The position numbers were made by a program, and so were the translations under genes. A stretch of DNA of 64,000 bases. It comes from Entamoeba histolytica HM-1:IMSS. Taxonomy: Eukaryota; Evosea; Mastigamoebida; Endamoebidae. The notes beneath the pieces are model-generated. The model had not been told where the DNA came from. It worked only from the letters and a program-made list of their open reading frames with translations, and ran no database searches. The DNA lies in the NCBI RefSeq assembly GCF_000208925.1, contig NW_001914869.1, positions 1 to 64,000 of the forward strand. Reading direction: 5' to 3'. Positions 52,901 through 61,735 of the stretch are shown in pieces; the stretch's first letter is position 1; every line of letters starts with the position of its first letter.

Positions 52901-55427
52901 AACCAATAGTGCAAATTCCATCAGCTTCTATTACACTTGATGAATCATTAATTCCACAAGAAGACGTATCAGCAATAATTAAATTCTGATTATTTCCCCC
53001 ATTGGTATTAATTGTGTATTTATCATTAGTTTTAACTAATATTGAATTCATATCACCAGCAATCACAACATTTGCTTGAAGAGTTAATGGCAACTCATAA
53101 TTTGAAACAGTTATTGTTGTTGGTGAAACTACAAATATATTAGAATAATATTCATCATTACCAATATTAATTGTTGATGCTGATATATATAACGTTGATG
53201 TAACATATTGAGATTTATGTCCTGGACATGAATAATCAAAAAATGAAGATGACTCACTCTCATAATAGTATTGACTTTCATCTCTCTTATAACATGTTTT
53301 TTTTCCATATCCCTTATTTTCACATAATCCATCATCAACAGTTCCAAATATTGCTATCTGTTCATCACACATTGTTTTCATTGAATTAGTAAATGTTACT
53401 TTTCGTTCTTTCAATGACATTAAGTAAAACGGTTCTTCTATACCAGATGCTGAATTAATTGTTACTTTTAATTCATTTTCACTTTTATTTGTAATAATAA
53501 AGAAGGTAGGTGGTATAAATTTAATGTCAATAGAGTCAATAACTAACGTTGTCACCGAGTTGCTCAAAGTTAGTGGTTTGTCTGTTGTTAATTTGTTAAT
53601 ATAAATAGATTTTATATTTGGTCCAAATATAAGATTAGAAATTTTGAGGCTAAGCTTTGTTGTTGTAATAAGTTCATTAATTGTTGTTTTATATTGGTTA
53701 ATAATTGTATAGTCTGTATTTGTTTGTGTTGATGGGTCTACATAAATGCTATCAATTGTAATAACAGATGAAAACATAATTTTTGCATTTTGACTGACTG
53801 TTAATTTCTTTAATTCACTTAGAGCACCTATAATATTGACTTCTGATGATGTTGTGATTGAACCAATGATAAGACTATTTTCACTCTGTGTTGTGATACT
53901 AATTTTATTTGTATTTGTTTCTAATGTTGATACATCTAATACTCCTGAAGGTGTAATTGCAATAGTAGTGTCTGATTGTAGAATAAGCTTAGTACATTTT
54001 AATTTCCCAACTAGAGATATTGAACCTCCAATCTGACAATTTGAAGCAATAAGCGTTCCAGAAAATTGACCATCACCTGGTTTATAATTTATTGAATACC
54101 AATAAGAGTCTGACTCTTTGAAAGAATCTGATTTGATTGTTAACATAATTGATTCTTTAATTAATGCATCTGCTGTTGAACTTATTTCTGAACAATCATC
54201 AACATCATATCCATCAGAATATACACAACCACATTGGATTTGAGATTCTACTTTAACAAATCTATTAGAACTCCCACAACTTACACTTTTAATATTTTCA
54301 TTGCTTGATTTTAATTCTTTACCAATAAACAACACTTTATCTGTAGTGATAGATGAATCGTCAATTCTTTCAGCTGATAATTCTTGAAAATAATGATTAC
54401 CTGTTTCAACATTTGATAATACTAAAATATTAAATGAGATATAACCATCTACGCGTATCGGTTGATTTGGAAGAGTAACAGAAGAGCCACTGACTTTAAG
54501 AATATTTTTTTTTGAGATGATAATATTAAGTGGATTTGTTCTTTTCTCAAAATATATACCATTCCACTCCAATCCATAATCATTGAAGAAACGAATTGTA
54601 GTATAACTATTAGGCACTGTTAATGTATATAATGATCCATTGTACAAACAATCAGGATAATTGATTGTTGATCTTGAAATTTGTACATCTGTTGATCCTG
54701 TTGTAATTTTACATGATGAATCAGGCTGTGGCTCTGTTTGTCCTTTACAAATAACATATCTTCTAAACCCCTGAATATTTGATACTTCTTTGAGCACTCC
54801 ATTTGTAATAGTATCTGGAATTTTTTGTTGTCCATTAGTATTAAATGCATACCAACATCCTTCTTTATATATCTCTTTTACCCATATTTCTTTTTTCGCG
54901 GTGTCATTCACATTTTGGTACAAATACAAGTATGGACGATCTTCCATTTCCCATGATATATAAGTCTTAGAACATAATGTAGTATGAAATATTGCAGGTT
55001 TATCATAAATCAAAAGATTTTCTTGAGTTTCTGTATCATCAAAACACTCTTTCCTTTCGACAGTAATATATAATAATGATTTGTATTTTTCAAGGTTAAA
55101 TTGAGTGTATTTTCCTTTACCCCAAGCAGGCCTCACAAACAAATGTTTAATAGAGGCGTCTGCCTCAAAACTAAATTCTGTTGAAGCAGCTTCATTGATT
55201 AAAACACTCATGTATGGTAATCCATTTTCACAACAATCCGATTTAAATATAAACTTGTTAGAATTTAAATTAGGACCATTATATTGCCATCCTTTTCCTG
55301 AGTAGATACAGTTATTACCATTATAAAATCCATAATTTAAAACGTTCTTATTTGATTCATAATATATGTAACACCCCATATCATTTGAAACAACGAATTG
55401 AAATAAGAACAGGATAAGAAGGAACAT
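49977..55427 (-). CDS. transmembrane receptor kinase (TMK), TKL-type kinase domain
   Basis: 1816 residues. ATG 55427 is chosen because it opens directly on a signal peptide (MFLLILFLFQFVVSND); the longer frame starts with TTG. The ectodomain has a beta-rich, adhesin-like part to about residue 800, then a long Cys-rich region (about 830-1370) of CxxC repeats such as CLPCGQKCLTCDSSQCFIC. A membrane span at about 1360-1390 is followed by a kinase domain (about 1555-1816): IGEGSFGVVFKG, VAIKKM, HRDIKPDN, KLTDFGSS, GTPIYMAPE. All catalytic residues are present. This is the Entamoeba TMK family, which numbers many tens of genes and is linked to surface signalling, phagocytosis and growth. The kinase motifs fit TKL Ser/Thr activity. 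The ligand and TMK subgroup are not assigned. Confidence 0.92.
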   Translation of the reverse strand: MFLLILFLFQFVVSNDMGCYIYYESNKNVLNYGFYNGNNCIYSGKGWQYNGPNLNSNKFIFKSDCCENGLPYMSVLINEAASTEFSFEADASIKHLFVRPAWGKGKYTQFNLEKYKSLLYITVERKECFDDTETQENLLIYDKPAIFHTTLCSKTYISWEMEDRPYLYLYQNVNDTAKKEIWVKEIYKEGCWYAFNTNGQQKIPDTITNGVLKEVSNIQGFRRYVICKGQTEPQPDSSCKITTGSTDVQISRSTINYPDCLYNGSLYTLTVPNSYTTIRFFNDYGLEWNGIYFEKRTNPLNIIISKKNILKVSGSSVTLPNQPIRVDGYISFNILVLSNVETGNHYFQELSAERIDDSSITTDKVLFIGKELKSSNENIKSVSCGSSNRFVKVESQIQCGCVYSDGYDVDDCSEISSTADALIKESIMLTIKSDSFKESDSYWYSINYKPGDGQFSGTLIASNCQIGGSISLVGKLKCTKLILQSDTTIAITPSGVLDVSTLETNTNKISITTQSENSLIIGSITTSSEVNIIGALSELKKLTVSQNAKIMFSSVITIDSIYVDPSTQTNTDYTIINQYKTTINELITTTKLSLKISNLIFGPNIKSIYINKLTTDKPLTLSNSVTTLVIDSIDIKFIPPTFFIITNKSENELKVTINSASGIEEPFYLMSLKERKVTFTNSMKTMCDEQIAIFGTVDDGLCENKGYGKKTCYKRDESQYYYESESSSFFDYSCPGHKSQYVTSTLYISASTINIGNDEYYSNIFVVSPTTITVSNYELPLTLQANVVIAGDMNSILVKTNDKYTINTNGGNNQNLIIADTSSCGINDSSSVIEADGICTIGYSTPTGMKCKKCRYGFNSDGSCIVVSSTDVHNCIIISPNGKYCLRCNTGFYIENGNCLPCGQKCLTCDSSQCFICEDNYINDKSDEKKCIQNFAVCSFSKNNICLKCPQGKMIDSDHTGCSTSCVDGCYLCQDNTNCDICNISANAIKSSTTCSVTSNSINVSNSGIIQCLPGYYLSETSTCSSCNSGELHCMTCYSVSNNVVCSSCADGYIMTTSGTCVSKESVSCKQVSKSTCLSCDDSSKYFNGKDCVSGIEHCLKTNNDGTCVECLFSESAEKYYLLTTTDGNTICSEQSDEFCSLYTQSVCRSCIDGYYNNQIKCLPCNATCSKCVNSQNSCYECQSGYVLQGESCVISETTNCKMMITSDGSQQCAICNDGYYRDGKGCTKCIDNCVSCTTANTGSCLKCIDNYYFDIKTQQCLSISLLSNCETTNRFGCEVCEDGYFLNGYTCLSCDQTTNNCKSCNKQNGRCNLCNKDFILDSDYKCIYYSQFSHCVSAENNVCNKCDFWYSVDGKECKSSPVWWVIVLVIIGGIIFFIIFIVLIIFIVRKTIKRISIKHVIKEQKNQVSHFQMNKSNIEWIPLSGRCQILVNKRLANFGCGGYEKDGNELPVNEESRDIICIGNGYNRTIQLTFMTVDEIDSKYTLRCNPEQITLKKGEAFEAEIYITPLCTCTIKERLQITLFDLKNNKRTNESIQIYAATVVSTRLDYDEIQEEKQIGEGSFGVVFKGTFQGNKVAIKKMKMGDDEEAMEEFNKEVAMLDKFRCEYIVHFYGAVFIPTKICLVTEYVDMGSLQSLIKKHSKPNEHMRMKLVIDAAKGVQYLHFNGIIHRDIKPDNVLIFSLDDGIEVNAKLTDFGSSRNINSMKANMTFTKGVGTPIYMAPEILNQEKYTESADIFSFSILMYETFKWDRPYPENVFKYPWNIAEYVMQGNRLEIASGMPEWYFLIIQNCWKQNPSERYNIEQVIDLLSIGMN

Positions 55428-55612
55428 ATACTGTTTTGAAGATGAATTTTTTGAAATAAAAAAAGAGAATTGAATCAACTCTTCTTAGAGTTGATTTTTA
55501 AATAATAAAAAAAAAAGAAAATTCGTTATAAATTTTTAAGAAAAAAGTTATTGGTTAATGCAGGATTTACATAAGTTATATATAACATAAAATGAGAAAA
55601 GACGGAACTTGA

Positions 55613-56023
55613 TTAAACAAAAACGAGCATCATCAAAAGTGAAGCAAGAACCATTACCATTGTAGATCCATTAGAAACTAACACTCCTGACTTCAAAGAG
55701 ATATTACCCTCTAAAGGAATAGTTCCATTTGAACAAACATAAGCACAAGCTTGTTCAGCAGTTCTAATAGTGTCTTCAACATCTTCGAAGAAATTTTTCC
55801 AATTACCTTTAAACGCAGAACAAATACATTTTTGGTCATCTTTTTTAGGATTATCACAATAGTCTTTTTGAAGAACAATATGATTTTTGCATGTTTTACA
55901 CATTTCAGTTGTAAATGAACAAGTTGGAAGACGAATTTTTTGAATATATTTATCGATAGAATTTGATTTTGTTGTAGGGACATTTACAGCAAAAGAGAGA
56001 GCAATAAGAGTCAATAATAACAT
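55613..56023 (-). CDS. small Cys-rich secreted protein, likely GPI-anchored
   Basis: 136 residues: signal peptide (MLLLTLIALSFAV), a compact Cys-rich body (CSFTTEMCKTCKNH, YCDNP, CICSAF, ACAYVCSN; about nine cysteines), two or three N-glycosylation sequons (NGT, NIS, NGS), and a C-terminal hydrophobic run (STMVMVLASLLMMLVFV) ending the protein with no charged residue after it. That end fits GPI-anchor addition near SNGS. Not recognised as a known family. It lies 185 nt upstream of the TMK start on the same strand, so the two surface genes are neighbours. The body has helical, saposin-like spacing, but that is weak. Confidence 0.75.
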   Translation of the reverse strand: MLLLTLIALSFAVNVPTTKSNSIDKYIQKIRLPTCSFTTEMCKTCKNHIVLQKDYCDNPKKDDQKCICSAFKGNWKNFFEDVEDTIRTAEQACAYVCSNGTIPLEGNISLKSGVLVSNGSTMVMVLASLLMMLVFV

Positions 56024-56175
56024 AATAAAATTATGATTTTAAAGTTTTTTTGAACTAATTTTTTTTTAATTTTTTTTTTTTAGAATTTCTTTAAAAAAAA
56101 AATAAGATTCAATTAATGAAACTTTTATTTTTCAATTTAAAAATTCAACAGTGAAATCTTATTATTTTAATTTAA

Positions 56176-57182
56176 ATGTTGGGTAAAACTGCACCTTTTG
56201 ATACTTTCAATTTTACTAAACGTTTGATACTCTTCTTATAATATTTATTCTTAATAATATATTCAATTTTTAGAAATTTTTGATACAAGAAATCCATCTC
56301 CCTTAACACTTTCAGTAAATGCATTTGGTTCTGTTTGTACTATTAGTTTTAAAAAGAATATAAAGAAATAGAAATTGATTAATAGAAAACAACATTTGGA
56401 TTTAGAGAAAGTGACGACACAGAAACAACTCCAAAATTTACTTATAATAGTTGTCCTCAAATTATAAGTAAATTTGGATATAAACAAATTGAAACTTCAC
56501 TAAATGTATCAACAAATTCTCAACAAATAAAAGTTTCTAGTAGTTTACCTTTTTATTCATTTACATTTGATGCAATTTTAAAAGATAAAACAATTCAAAA
56601 AGTTAATGTAAATGGTGTTGCACAAATATATAAAAATATTTTTATTGGAATTAATTATCTTCTTCCTTCAAATAAATTATCACCTGTATTTATTAAACAA
56701 AATGAAGAAACTCCAATAGATGATAATAATGAAACAAAAACTTCTGTGAAAGAACTTATTCATGGAATAGAACAAATTCAACAAAATAGTTCTGGATTTA
56801 TTTGTTATCAAGAATCTCCATACAAGAAATATTCTCTTTTTTTGTTTGTTCTTTTTTTTTTATTCATTTATTTCATTAGTATAATAATTGTTTTAGTGAT
56901 TATTCTGCTTGTATAATTGGTGCAAGATTATTAAGAAAATGGAATAATATTATTATTGCTTCTGAAGCTTATTTTAAAAATAAAAGATTTGAAGCTCAAA
57001 CGGCAATTAGTAGTAATATTCAAAATGTTGGAAATTGTAAATTGATTATTACTTCAAAGAAACAAGCCATTGCCCAAATTACACATCCAATTACTAATCT
57101 TCTTAAATTAAAGATTCAATATTTCCATTCTTATGAAGACCAGAAAAATCAACTCTCTTTTGGAATTGATTTATCACTTTAA
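56176..57182 (+). CDS. porin-like beta-barrel protein (VDAC/Tom40 type), four exons; candidate mitosome outer-membrane protein
   Basis: Exons are 56176-56221, 56274-56332, 56386-56843 and 56897-57182. Introns are 52, 53 and 53 nt; the first opens GTTTGA, the others GTTTGT, and all end TAG. The join stays in frame and gives 282 residues, the size of VDAC/Tom40-family barrels. The start MLGKTAPFDTFNFTKQIFD resembles the short N-terminal helix of porins. The body alternates polar and hydrophobic residues as beta strands (LTLSVNAFG, TSLNVSTNSQ, YSFTFDAIL, KLKIQYFHS). The last residues, QLSFGIDLSL, fit the beta-signal (polar-x-Gly-x-x-hydrophobic-x-hydrophobic) read by the SAM complex. There is no signal peptide. 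It could be mitosomal Tom40, the Entamoeba-specific MBOMP30, or another Porin_3 protein; I cannot tell which. Confidence 0.72.
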
Positions 57183-57722
57183 AAAAGTGTTTAATTGATG
57201 GTTTTTTTTTCAATATTTATTAAGTTATTCAATTAAAATATTTTTATACTTTTATAAATTGAAATTTAAATATATTTGACAAATCCTTTGTTTAATGTTT
57301 GAGAATATTACTTCAATATGCTTTTTTTTGTTTTATTTCTTTTTCTTTTAAAAAAATATGAAATTTATTTCTTTAATAGTTTTCTTTAACTAATAATGTT
57401 CAACCTGATTGTAGAAAAATGAGTTAACAAATGTTGAATATAATATTACACACATATATAAGTCATTGTTACATTTTTATGCCTATTAATCATTTTATGA
57501 ATAAAGAAATAAGACATTTTTCATTAAAGATATATATTTTTACTCTAAAAAATAAAAATGATTAATGAATGAATGAAACAAACGAGAGTATTATGACATT
57601 AATTAATATAAATTTAATTAGAAGGATAATGAACTAAATACTATTCTTTTTACTGAAAAAGGGGAAATAAAAAAAATTAAAATAATCCACAAAAGCGGAT
57701 GATTTAGTGGTTAACTATTAGT
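57183..57722. other. AT-rich spacer between convergent genes
   Basis: About 540 bp with long T and A runs. No exon, RNA gene or repeat was recognised. Confidence 0.5.
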
Positions 57723-58031
57723 TTATCCAAGAATTAACAAGAATCCAATGACTATTGTATTTAAAACTATTAATGGATATTTCATTAAGTCTTGTGTTCG
57801 ATAAAAGAACCAACTCAATCTTCCTCGTACAGTTTTATTTTCTTCGTTATCTTTATTATTGTCATCATAAGCGATACCAACTACATTTATTAATACCTCC
57901 TATTTCTTTTGTTTTAGTAAAAAAAAAAACAAACGAGGTTTAAGAAGTCTTTGTTGGTTAAGAATGACAATAGAATTAACAAAAAGAAGAATACTTGTTA
58001 ATAACCCACCAAAAGAAAAACTAAAGTCCAT
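57723..58031 (-). CDS. YOS1: Yos1/IER3IP1 homolog, ER-Golgi transport membrane protein, two exons
   Basis: Exon 1 is 58031-57935 and exon 2 is 57880-57723, around a 54-nt GTTTGT...TAG intron. The product is 84 residues, against 82 for human IER3IP1. The N-terminal span SFGGLLTSILLFVNSIVILN followed by QQRLLKP matches human LLQAALLCVNAIAVLHEERFLK. The C-terminal RTQDLMKYPLIVLNTIVIGF followed by LLILG matches VRTVMRVPLIIVNSIAIVLLLLFG. Yos1 works with Yip1 and Yif1 in COPII vesicle transport from ER to Golgi. The acidic loop (YDDNNKDNEENK) replaces the Gly-rich animal loop. An earlier TAG inside the intron would give a stop, so the later one is used. Confidence 0.88.
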
Positions 58032-58171
58032 TTATTGTAAAGAATTGAAATTTGTTTTTTTAAGATTGTTATTTTCTGATAATTTTTATTATTAATTTTT
58101 GTAATAAGTTTAATTAAACTAGAACTAAACATTTAAAATAATAAAATGTGATAATTCAATAAGAATCTTGT

Positions 58172-59710
58172 TTAAAGGAAGAATGCAGCAAGTATGACTA
58201 AACCGAAAATACTTGTTGTATAAATGATAATGAAATTTTTATATTTCATCAATTCATCTACCCAAGTTATAAGTTTAGGTGTATTTCCTTTTACAATTTG
58301 TTTTTCACAATGAGGGTCATACACTTGATTTATTGTAGTATCTGTACATCCAAATAAAATAGAATTAATTTTAGAAGTTTCATAAACTTCATGAATAGAA
58401 GAATCATTCTTATTATATTCAAGAAGATGATTTAACAAGAAATGTTGACTACAATGAACTGGACATTTCTGGAATACTAATGGAATCTGAATTTCAAATG
58501 GTTCAGAAATAGCTGTTGGGATTACATGGAAAGGAATTGAAAATGAATCAATAAATGATGATGTATTTCTTTGAATAAGAATGAGATGAGAATAGTGTGA
58601 TAGCCAAGAAACAACCTTTAAATTTAATTTTTGGTTTGTAATCTTTTTAATATCACCTTCACTAAAATAAACAACGCTTGGTAAATTGTATAAATAATAA
58701 ACAGAACAATGAAAACAAGATGCATTCATAAATAAAGGACTTACTTCAAGACTGTAATTTTTGAATGCATTACTTTTTGGAGATTCAAGGTGTTGAATAA
58801 AAGCACCTTTTGGCAATTCTCTTTTAATTTGAGGAGTAGTAACAACTTGTCCATTTTCATTTGCTGGTCTATGACGAGTAAATTTACAAACATGTTCTTT
58901 TGTCATTATATCAGTACCACATGATGTTAAATATGTTAATAATCGAGTATGATCTTCTTCAATTTTAGGATATTTTATAGTCATTGTTTCATTAAATATA
59001 ACACTGATTTCTGAATAATTGAAAACTTTATTAACAAAATCAAAGGAAATAATACTTTCTATTCTTTCACTTGTTTGAATATCATCTAATCCCCATTCTT
59101 TTCTAACATTATCTAATGAATCCATCAAATAGTTGTACATCTCAGTATATTTACTTTTCCCTTCTTTCCGTTTTCTATCTTCTTGAAGAATACTCTCAGT
59201 AAAATTATAGTTATAATATGATTGGTCTCCTGCCATTTCAACAAAATAATAATCTCCAGTATCTTTAGTGTAATTTGTTTCAACACTGATTAACGTCGAA
59301 TGTATTAAGTCTATTACTGAACTATCATATTCACCTATTTCTTTAAACTTTCTTCCTGCAAAATCATTCATAATTTCATTAAATCTTTCAGATGGATTGG
59401 AATAATTACCATTTAAGGTGAAAATATTCATTTCAATTGGAGATGAATATTCTTTTATTCTGAAAAAATTATAAGCAACCGCATGAGGACGTTTTGTTGC
59501 AATTTGAATTCGTTGTGTACCATCTTTTGGAATAAGGTGTGTAGGTAAAGGAAATCCAGAATTAAAATGAGCAATTATTAATGCAGACTCACTTTTGACT
59601 GCATTTTTTTTAATGTCATACGAGATATGCATTGTTGGTGAAGAAGGGAGAATAGTAAAGTCAGACTGATGTGAAAAAGCAACACCAAAGAAAATAAAGA
59701 AAAGTAACAT
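58172..59710 (-). CDS. type I ER membrane glycoprotein, PIG-X/Pbn1-like (tentative)
   Basis: 512 residues: signal peptide (MLLFFIFFGVAFS), a large lumenal part with about nine N-glycosylation sequons, and one C-terminal span (about 492-511) ending at the last residue. Around residues 325-435, CSVYYLYNLPSVVYFSEGDI, a spacer, FSIPFHVIPTAISEPFEIQI and PLVFQKC follow the PIG-X/Pbn1 pattern of a 'LP-x-x-x-aa' strand, then IPLHLRY...P...P-x-V-F-x-x-C. PIG-X stabilises PIG-M, the first mannosyltransferase of GPI-anchor synthesis, in the ER. The His-Arg pair of HLRY is replaced by FHVI, so the match is imperfect. The N-terminal 300 residues are unassigned. Membrane topology is confident; the PIG-X identity is not. 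Confidence 0.6.
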   Translation of the reverse strand: MLLFFIFFGVAFSHQSDFTILPSSPTMHISYDIKKNAVKSESALIIAHFNSGFPLPTHLIPKDGTQRIQIATKRPHAVAYNFFRIKEYSSPIEMNIFTLNGNYSNPSERFNEIMNDFAGRKFKEIGEYDSSVIDLIHSTLISVETNYTKDTGDYYFVEMAGDQSYYNYNFTESILQEDRKRKEGKSKYTEMYNYLMDSLDNVRKEWGLDDIQTSERIESIISFDFVNKVFNYSEISVIFNETMTIKYPKIEEDHTRLLTYLTSCGTDIMTKEHVCKFTRHRPANENGQVVTTPQIKRELPKGAFIQHLESPKSNAFKNYSLEVSPLFMNASCFHCSVYYLYNLPSVVYFSEGDIKKITNQKLNLKVVSWLSHYSHLILIQRNTSSFIDSFSIPFHVIPTAISEPFEIQIPLVFQKCPVHCSQHFLLNHLLEYNKNDSSIHEVYETSKINSILFGCTDTTINQVYDPHCEKQIVKGNTPKLITWVDELMKYKNFIIIYTTSIFGLVILAAFFL

Positions 59711-59793
59711 GAAGAATAAACCCCTTTTTGAAATTTCTAGATTTCTAGGTTTTACTCATTAAAAAAGATTCAACTACTTCATTAATTTGATTG

Positions 59794-60483
59794 ATGTCTC
59801 AAACCCCTCAAATTAAATATGCTATCTTCGATCTTGATGGGACATTGCTTGATACTGAAACGATATACACTATAGCTACTCAAAAATACCTTGATGAATA
59901 TGCTAATGGAGTTAAGTTTACTTATGACGTTAAGAAACAATTAATGGGGAGACACATTAATGTGTCTACTCAAATTTTACTTGATACTTATCATATAAAT
60001 GACACCCTTGAACATGCAATTCAGTATAAAATTGAAACGCTTAATAAGTTATGGCCAACAGTAAAACCATTACCTGGTGCTATGAGGATTCTAAATTACT
60101 TTAAAAAACACAATATTCCAATTGCCCTTGCTACCTCAACAACAAAGGCAGTTTTTGATATTAAAATGCAAGGAAAAAAAGAAATGTTAGATTATTTTGA
60201 TGTTATTGTTCTTGGAGATGATCCTCATGTAAAGGAAGCTAAACCAAATCCACAAATTTTCCTTCATGCTGGTCATTTACTTGGATGTACTGATATGAAA
60301 CAAGCAATTGTATTTGAAGATGCAGTACTTGGAGTTCAAGCAGGAATAGCTTCTGGTGCATATACAGTAGCAATCCCAGACCATGAACATCCAGAAGATC
60401 CATATTTCCAAAATGCACATACAGTACTTAAGTCACTTAATGAATTTGACCCAAAAATATTTGGACTTCCAAACGATTATTAA
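59794..60483 (+). CDS. HAD-superfamily phosphatase, HDHD1/GS1-like (pseudouridine-5'-phosphatase type)
   Basis: 229 residues from ATG 59794 (the preceding codon is TTG). HAD motif I FDLDGTLLDTE has nucleophile D13 and acid/base D15. A helical C1 cap (about 20-90) includes the GRHINVSTQILL region. Motif II is ALATSTTKAVF, and motif III/IV KPNPQIFLHAG and VFEDAVLGVQAGIASGAYTV. Cap type and sequence fit eukaryotic GS1/HDHD1, which removes phosphate from pseudouridine 5'-phosphate or small sugar phosphates, including DOG1-type 2-deoxyglucose-6-phosphatases. The exact substrate is not readable. Cytosolic, intronless; its start is 83 nt from the divergent PIG-X-like gene. Confidence 0.88.
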   Translation: MSQTPQIKYAIFDLDGTLLDTETIYTIATQKYLDEYANGVKFTYDVKKQLMGRHINVSTQILLDTYHINDTLEHAIQYKIETLNKLWPTVKPLPGAMRILNYFKKHNIPIALATSTTKAVFDIKMQGKKEMLDYFDVIVLGDDPHVKEAKPNPQIFLHAGHLLGCTDMKQAIVFEDAVLGVQAGIASGAYTVAIPDHEHPEDPYFQNAHTVLKSLNEFDPKIFGLPNDY

Positions 60484-60515
60484 AAAATATTTAATTAAAG
60501 AGTTTAATTAAACAT

Positions 60516-61439
60516 TTATTGTTCTTCTCCCCAAAATTCTTCATATGTTTTTCCATTCCAATAATTTTCAAATTTTACATTTCTTTTATTTAAATTACGT
60601 TTTTCCAATGCTTTCATATCTTCATTAGAAAGAGACCACTCAAAGACTTGATAATTTTGAAGTAAACGATTTGGATTTGTACTTTTTGGAACTGCAATAA
60701 TTCCATTTTGTACTAACCAACGAAGACAAATTTGGGCAGTGGTTTTATTATATTTTTTCGCAAGACTAACTACAACCTCATCATCTAAACAATTTTTATC
60801 ACTTTCATTGGCAGGTTTTCCTCCAATTGGACGATAGGCTTCAACCACTATATTATAACTTTTACATACTTCTCTTAATTTATTTTGTTGTAAATAAACA
60901 TTTAATTCAACCTGGTTAATAACTGGTTTGATTCTGCACATTTTCATAATTTTTTCAATTTGTGGAATAGTGAAATTAGAAAGACCAATTGATTTTACTA
61001 ATCCTTCATCAACTAATCTTTCCATTTCTTGCCAAATTTCAGTAATATCCATATCTAAGAAATCTTCTGGTTTTGGTGGATTAGAAGCATCAACCTTTAA
61101 AGCAATTGGCCAATGAATAAGGTATAAATCAAGATATTTGCATTTTAAGTCTTGAATAGATTCTAAACAAGATTCTCTTATTCTTGTAACTTGATCCATC
61201 CATAGTTTAGAAGTAACAAACAACTCTTCTCGAGGGTGGTTCTTTAAGAATGGTTCAATTCCCATTTCTCCTATTTCTTTTTCATTTTTATAAAAACGTG
61301 CACAGTCAATCAGTCTATACCCATTCTCTAAAGCTAATGTAACAGCTTTTCCAACTTCTCCTGGAGCTGCAAGCCATGTACCTAATCCAATAGCAGGCAT
61401 GAATTTTCCATTATTTAAAAAGAATCCATGTTGAAGCAT
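60516..61439 (-). CDS. aldo-keto reductase
   Basis: 307 residues, a complete (alpha/beta)8 aldo-keto reductase. Catalytic tetrad: D45 and Y50 (LIDCARFYKNE), K77 (VTSKLW) and H108 (YLIHWP). NADPH-binding elements include GLSNF, INQVELNVYLQQ, AYRPIGG in the place of the usual AYSPLG, and the C-terminal VPKSTNPNRLLQN. It reduces aldehydes or ketones with NADPH. AYRPIGG and a Cys after D45 are small deviations. The nearest named groups are aldose/aldehyde reductases. Intronless; convergent with the HAD gene, 32 nt apart. Confidence 0.93.
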   Translation of the reverse strand: MLQHGFFLNNGKFMPAIGLGTWLAAPGEVGKAVTLALENGYRLIDCARFYKNEKEIGEMGIEPFLKNHPREELFVTSKLWMDQVTRIRESCLESIQDLKCKYLDLYLIHWPIALKVDASNPPKPEDFLDMDITEIWQEMERLVDEGLVKSIGLSNFTIPQIEKIMKMCRIKPVINQVELNVYLQQNKLREVCKSYNIVVEAYRPIGGKPANESDKNCLDDEVVVSLAKKYNKTTAQICLRWLVQNGIIAVPKSTNPNRLLQNYQVFEWSLSNEDMKALEKRNLNKRNVKFENYWNGKTYEEFWGEEQ

Positions 61440-61735
61440 GATGTTATGAAAATAATAAGATAAGATTAATTTAAGTTCTTTAAATAAGATTCGTTTTTTT
61501 ATTTATTTTCATGTTTTTCTATTTTTTTTTTTGTTAATATCTTTACTACTACAAAAAGAACAACTTTATTATTATTGTTTCATATTTTTTCATATTGTTA
61601 GAGTGAAATACAATATTGTTTTTGTATTAGAAAAAATATTTTCTCATAACTAAAAATATCAAACTAGAAAGAGAAAACAAAGATTTTTTCTAACGAAGAG
61701 ATAGATAATCCATAACTTGAATTAAAACGTTTCAA
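61440..61735. other. spacer with no gene seen
   Basis: About 300 bp between two minus-strand genes, T-rich, holding the aldo-keto reductase promoter and the Rac 3' UTR. Nothing else was recognised. Confidence 0.5.

Noticed and set aside
57690..57750. tRNA-like stretch (GCGGATGATTTAGTGGTT)
   Set aside because: D-arm-like start only; no T-arm GGTTCGAATCC and no acceptor pairing. The stretch overlaps the end of the Yos1 gene.
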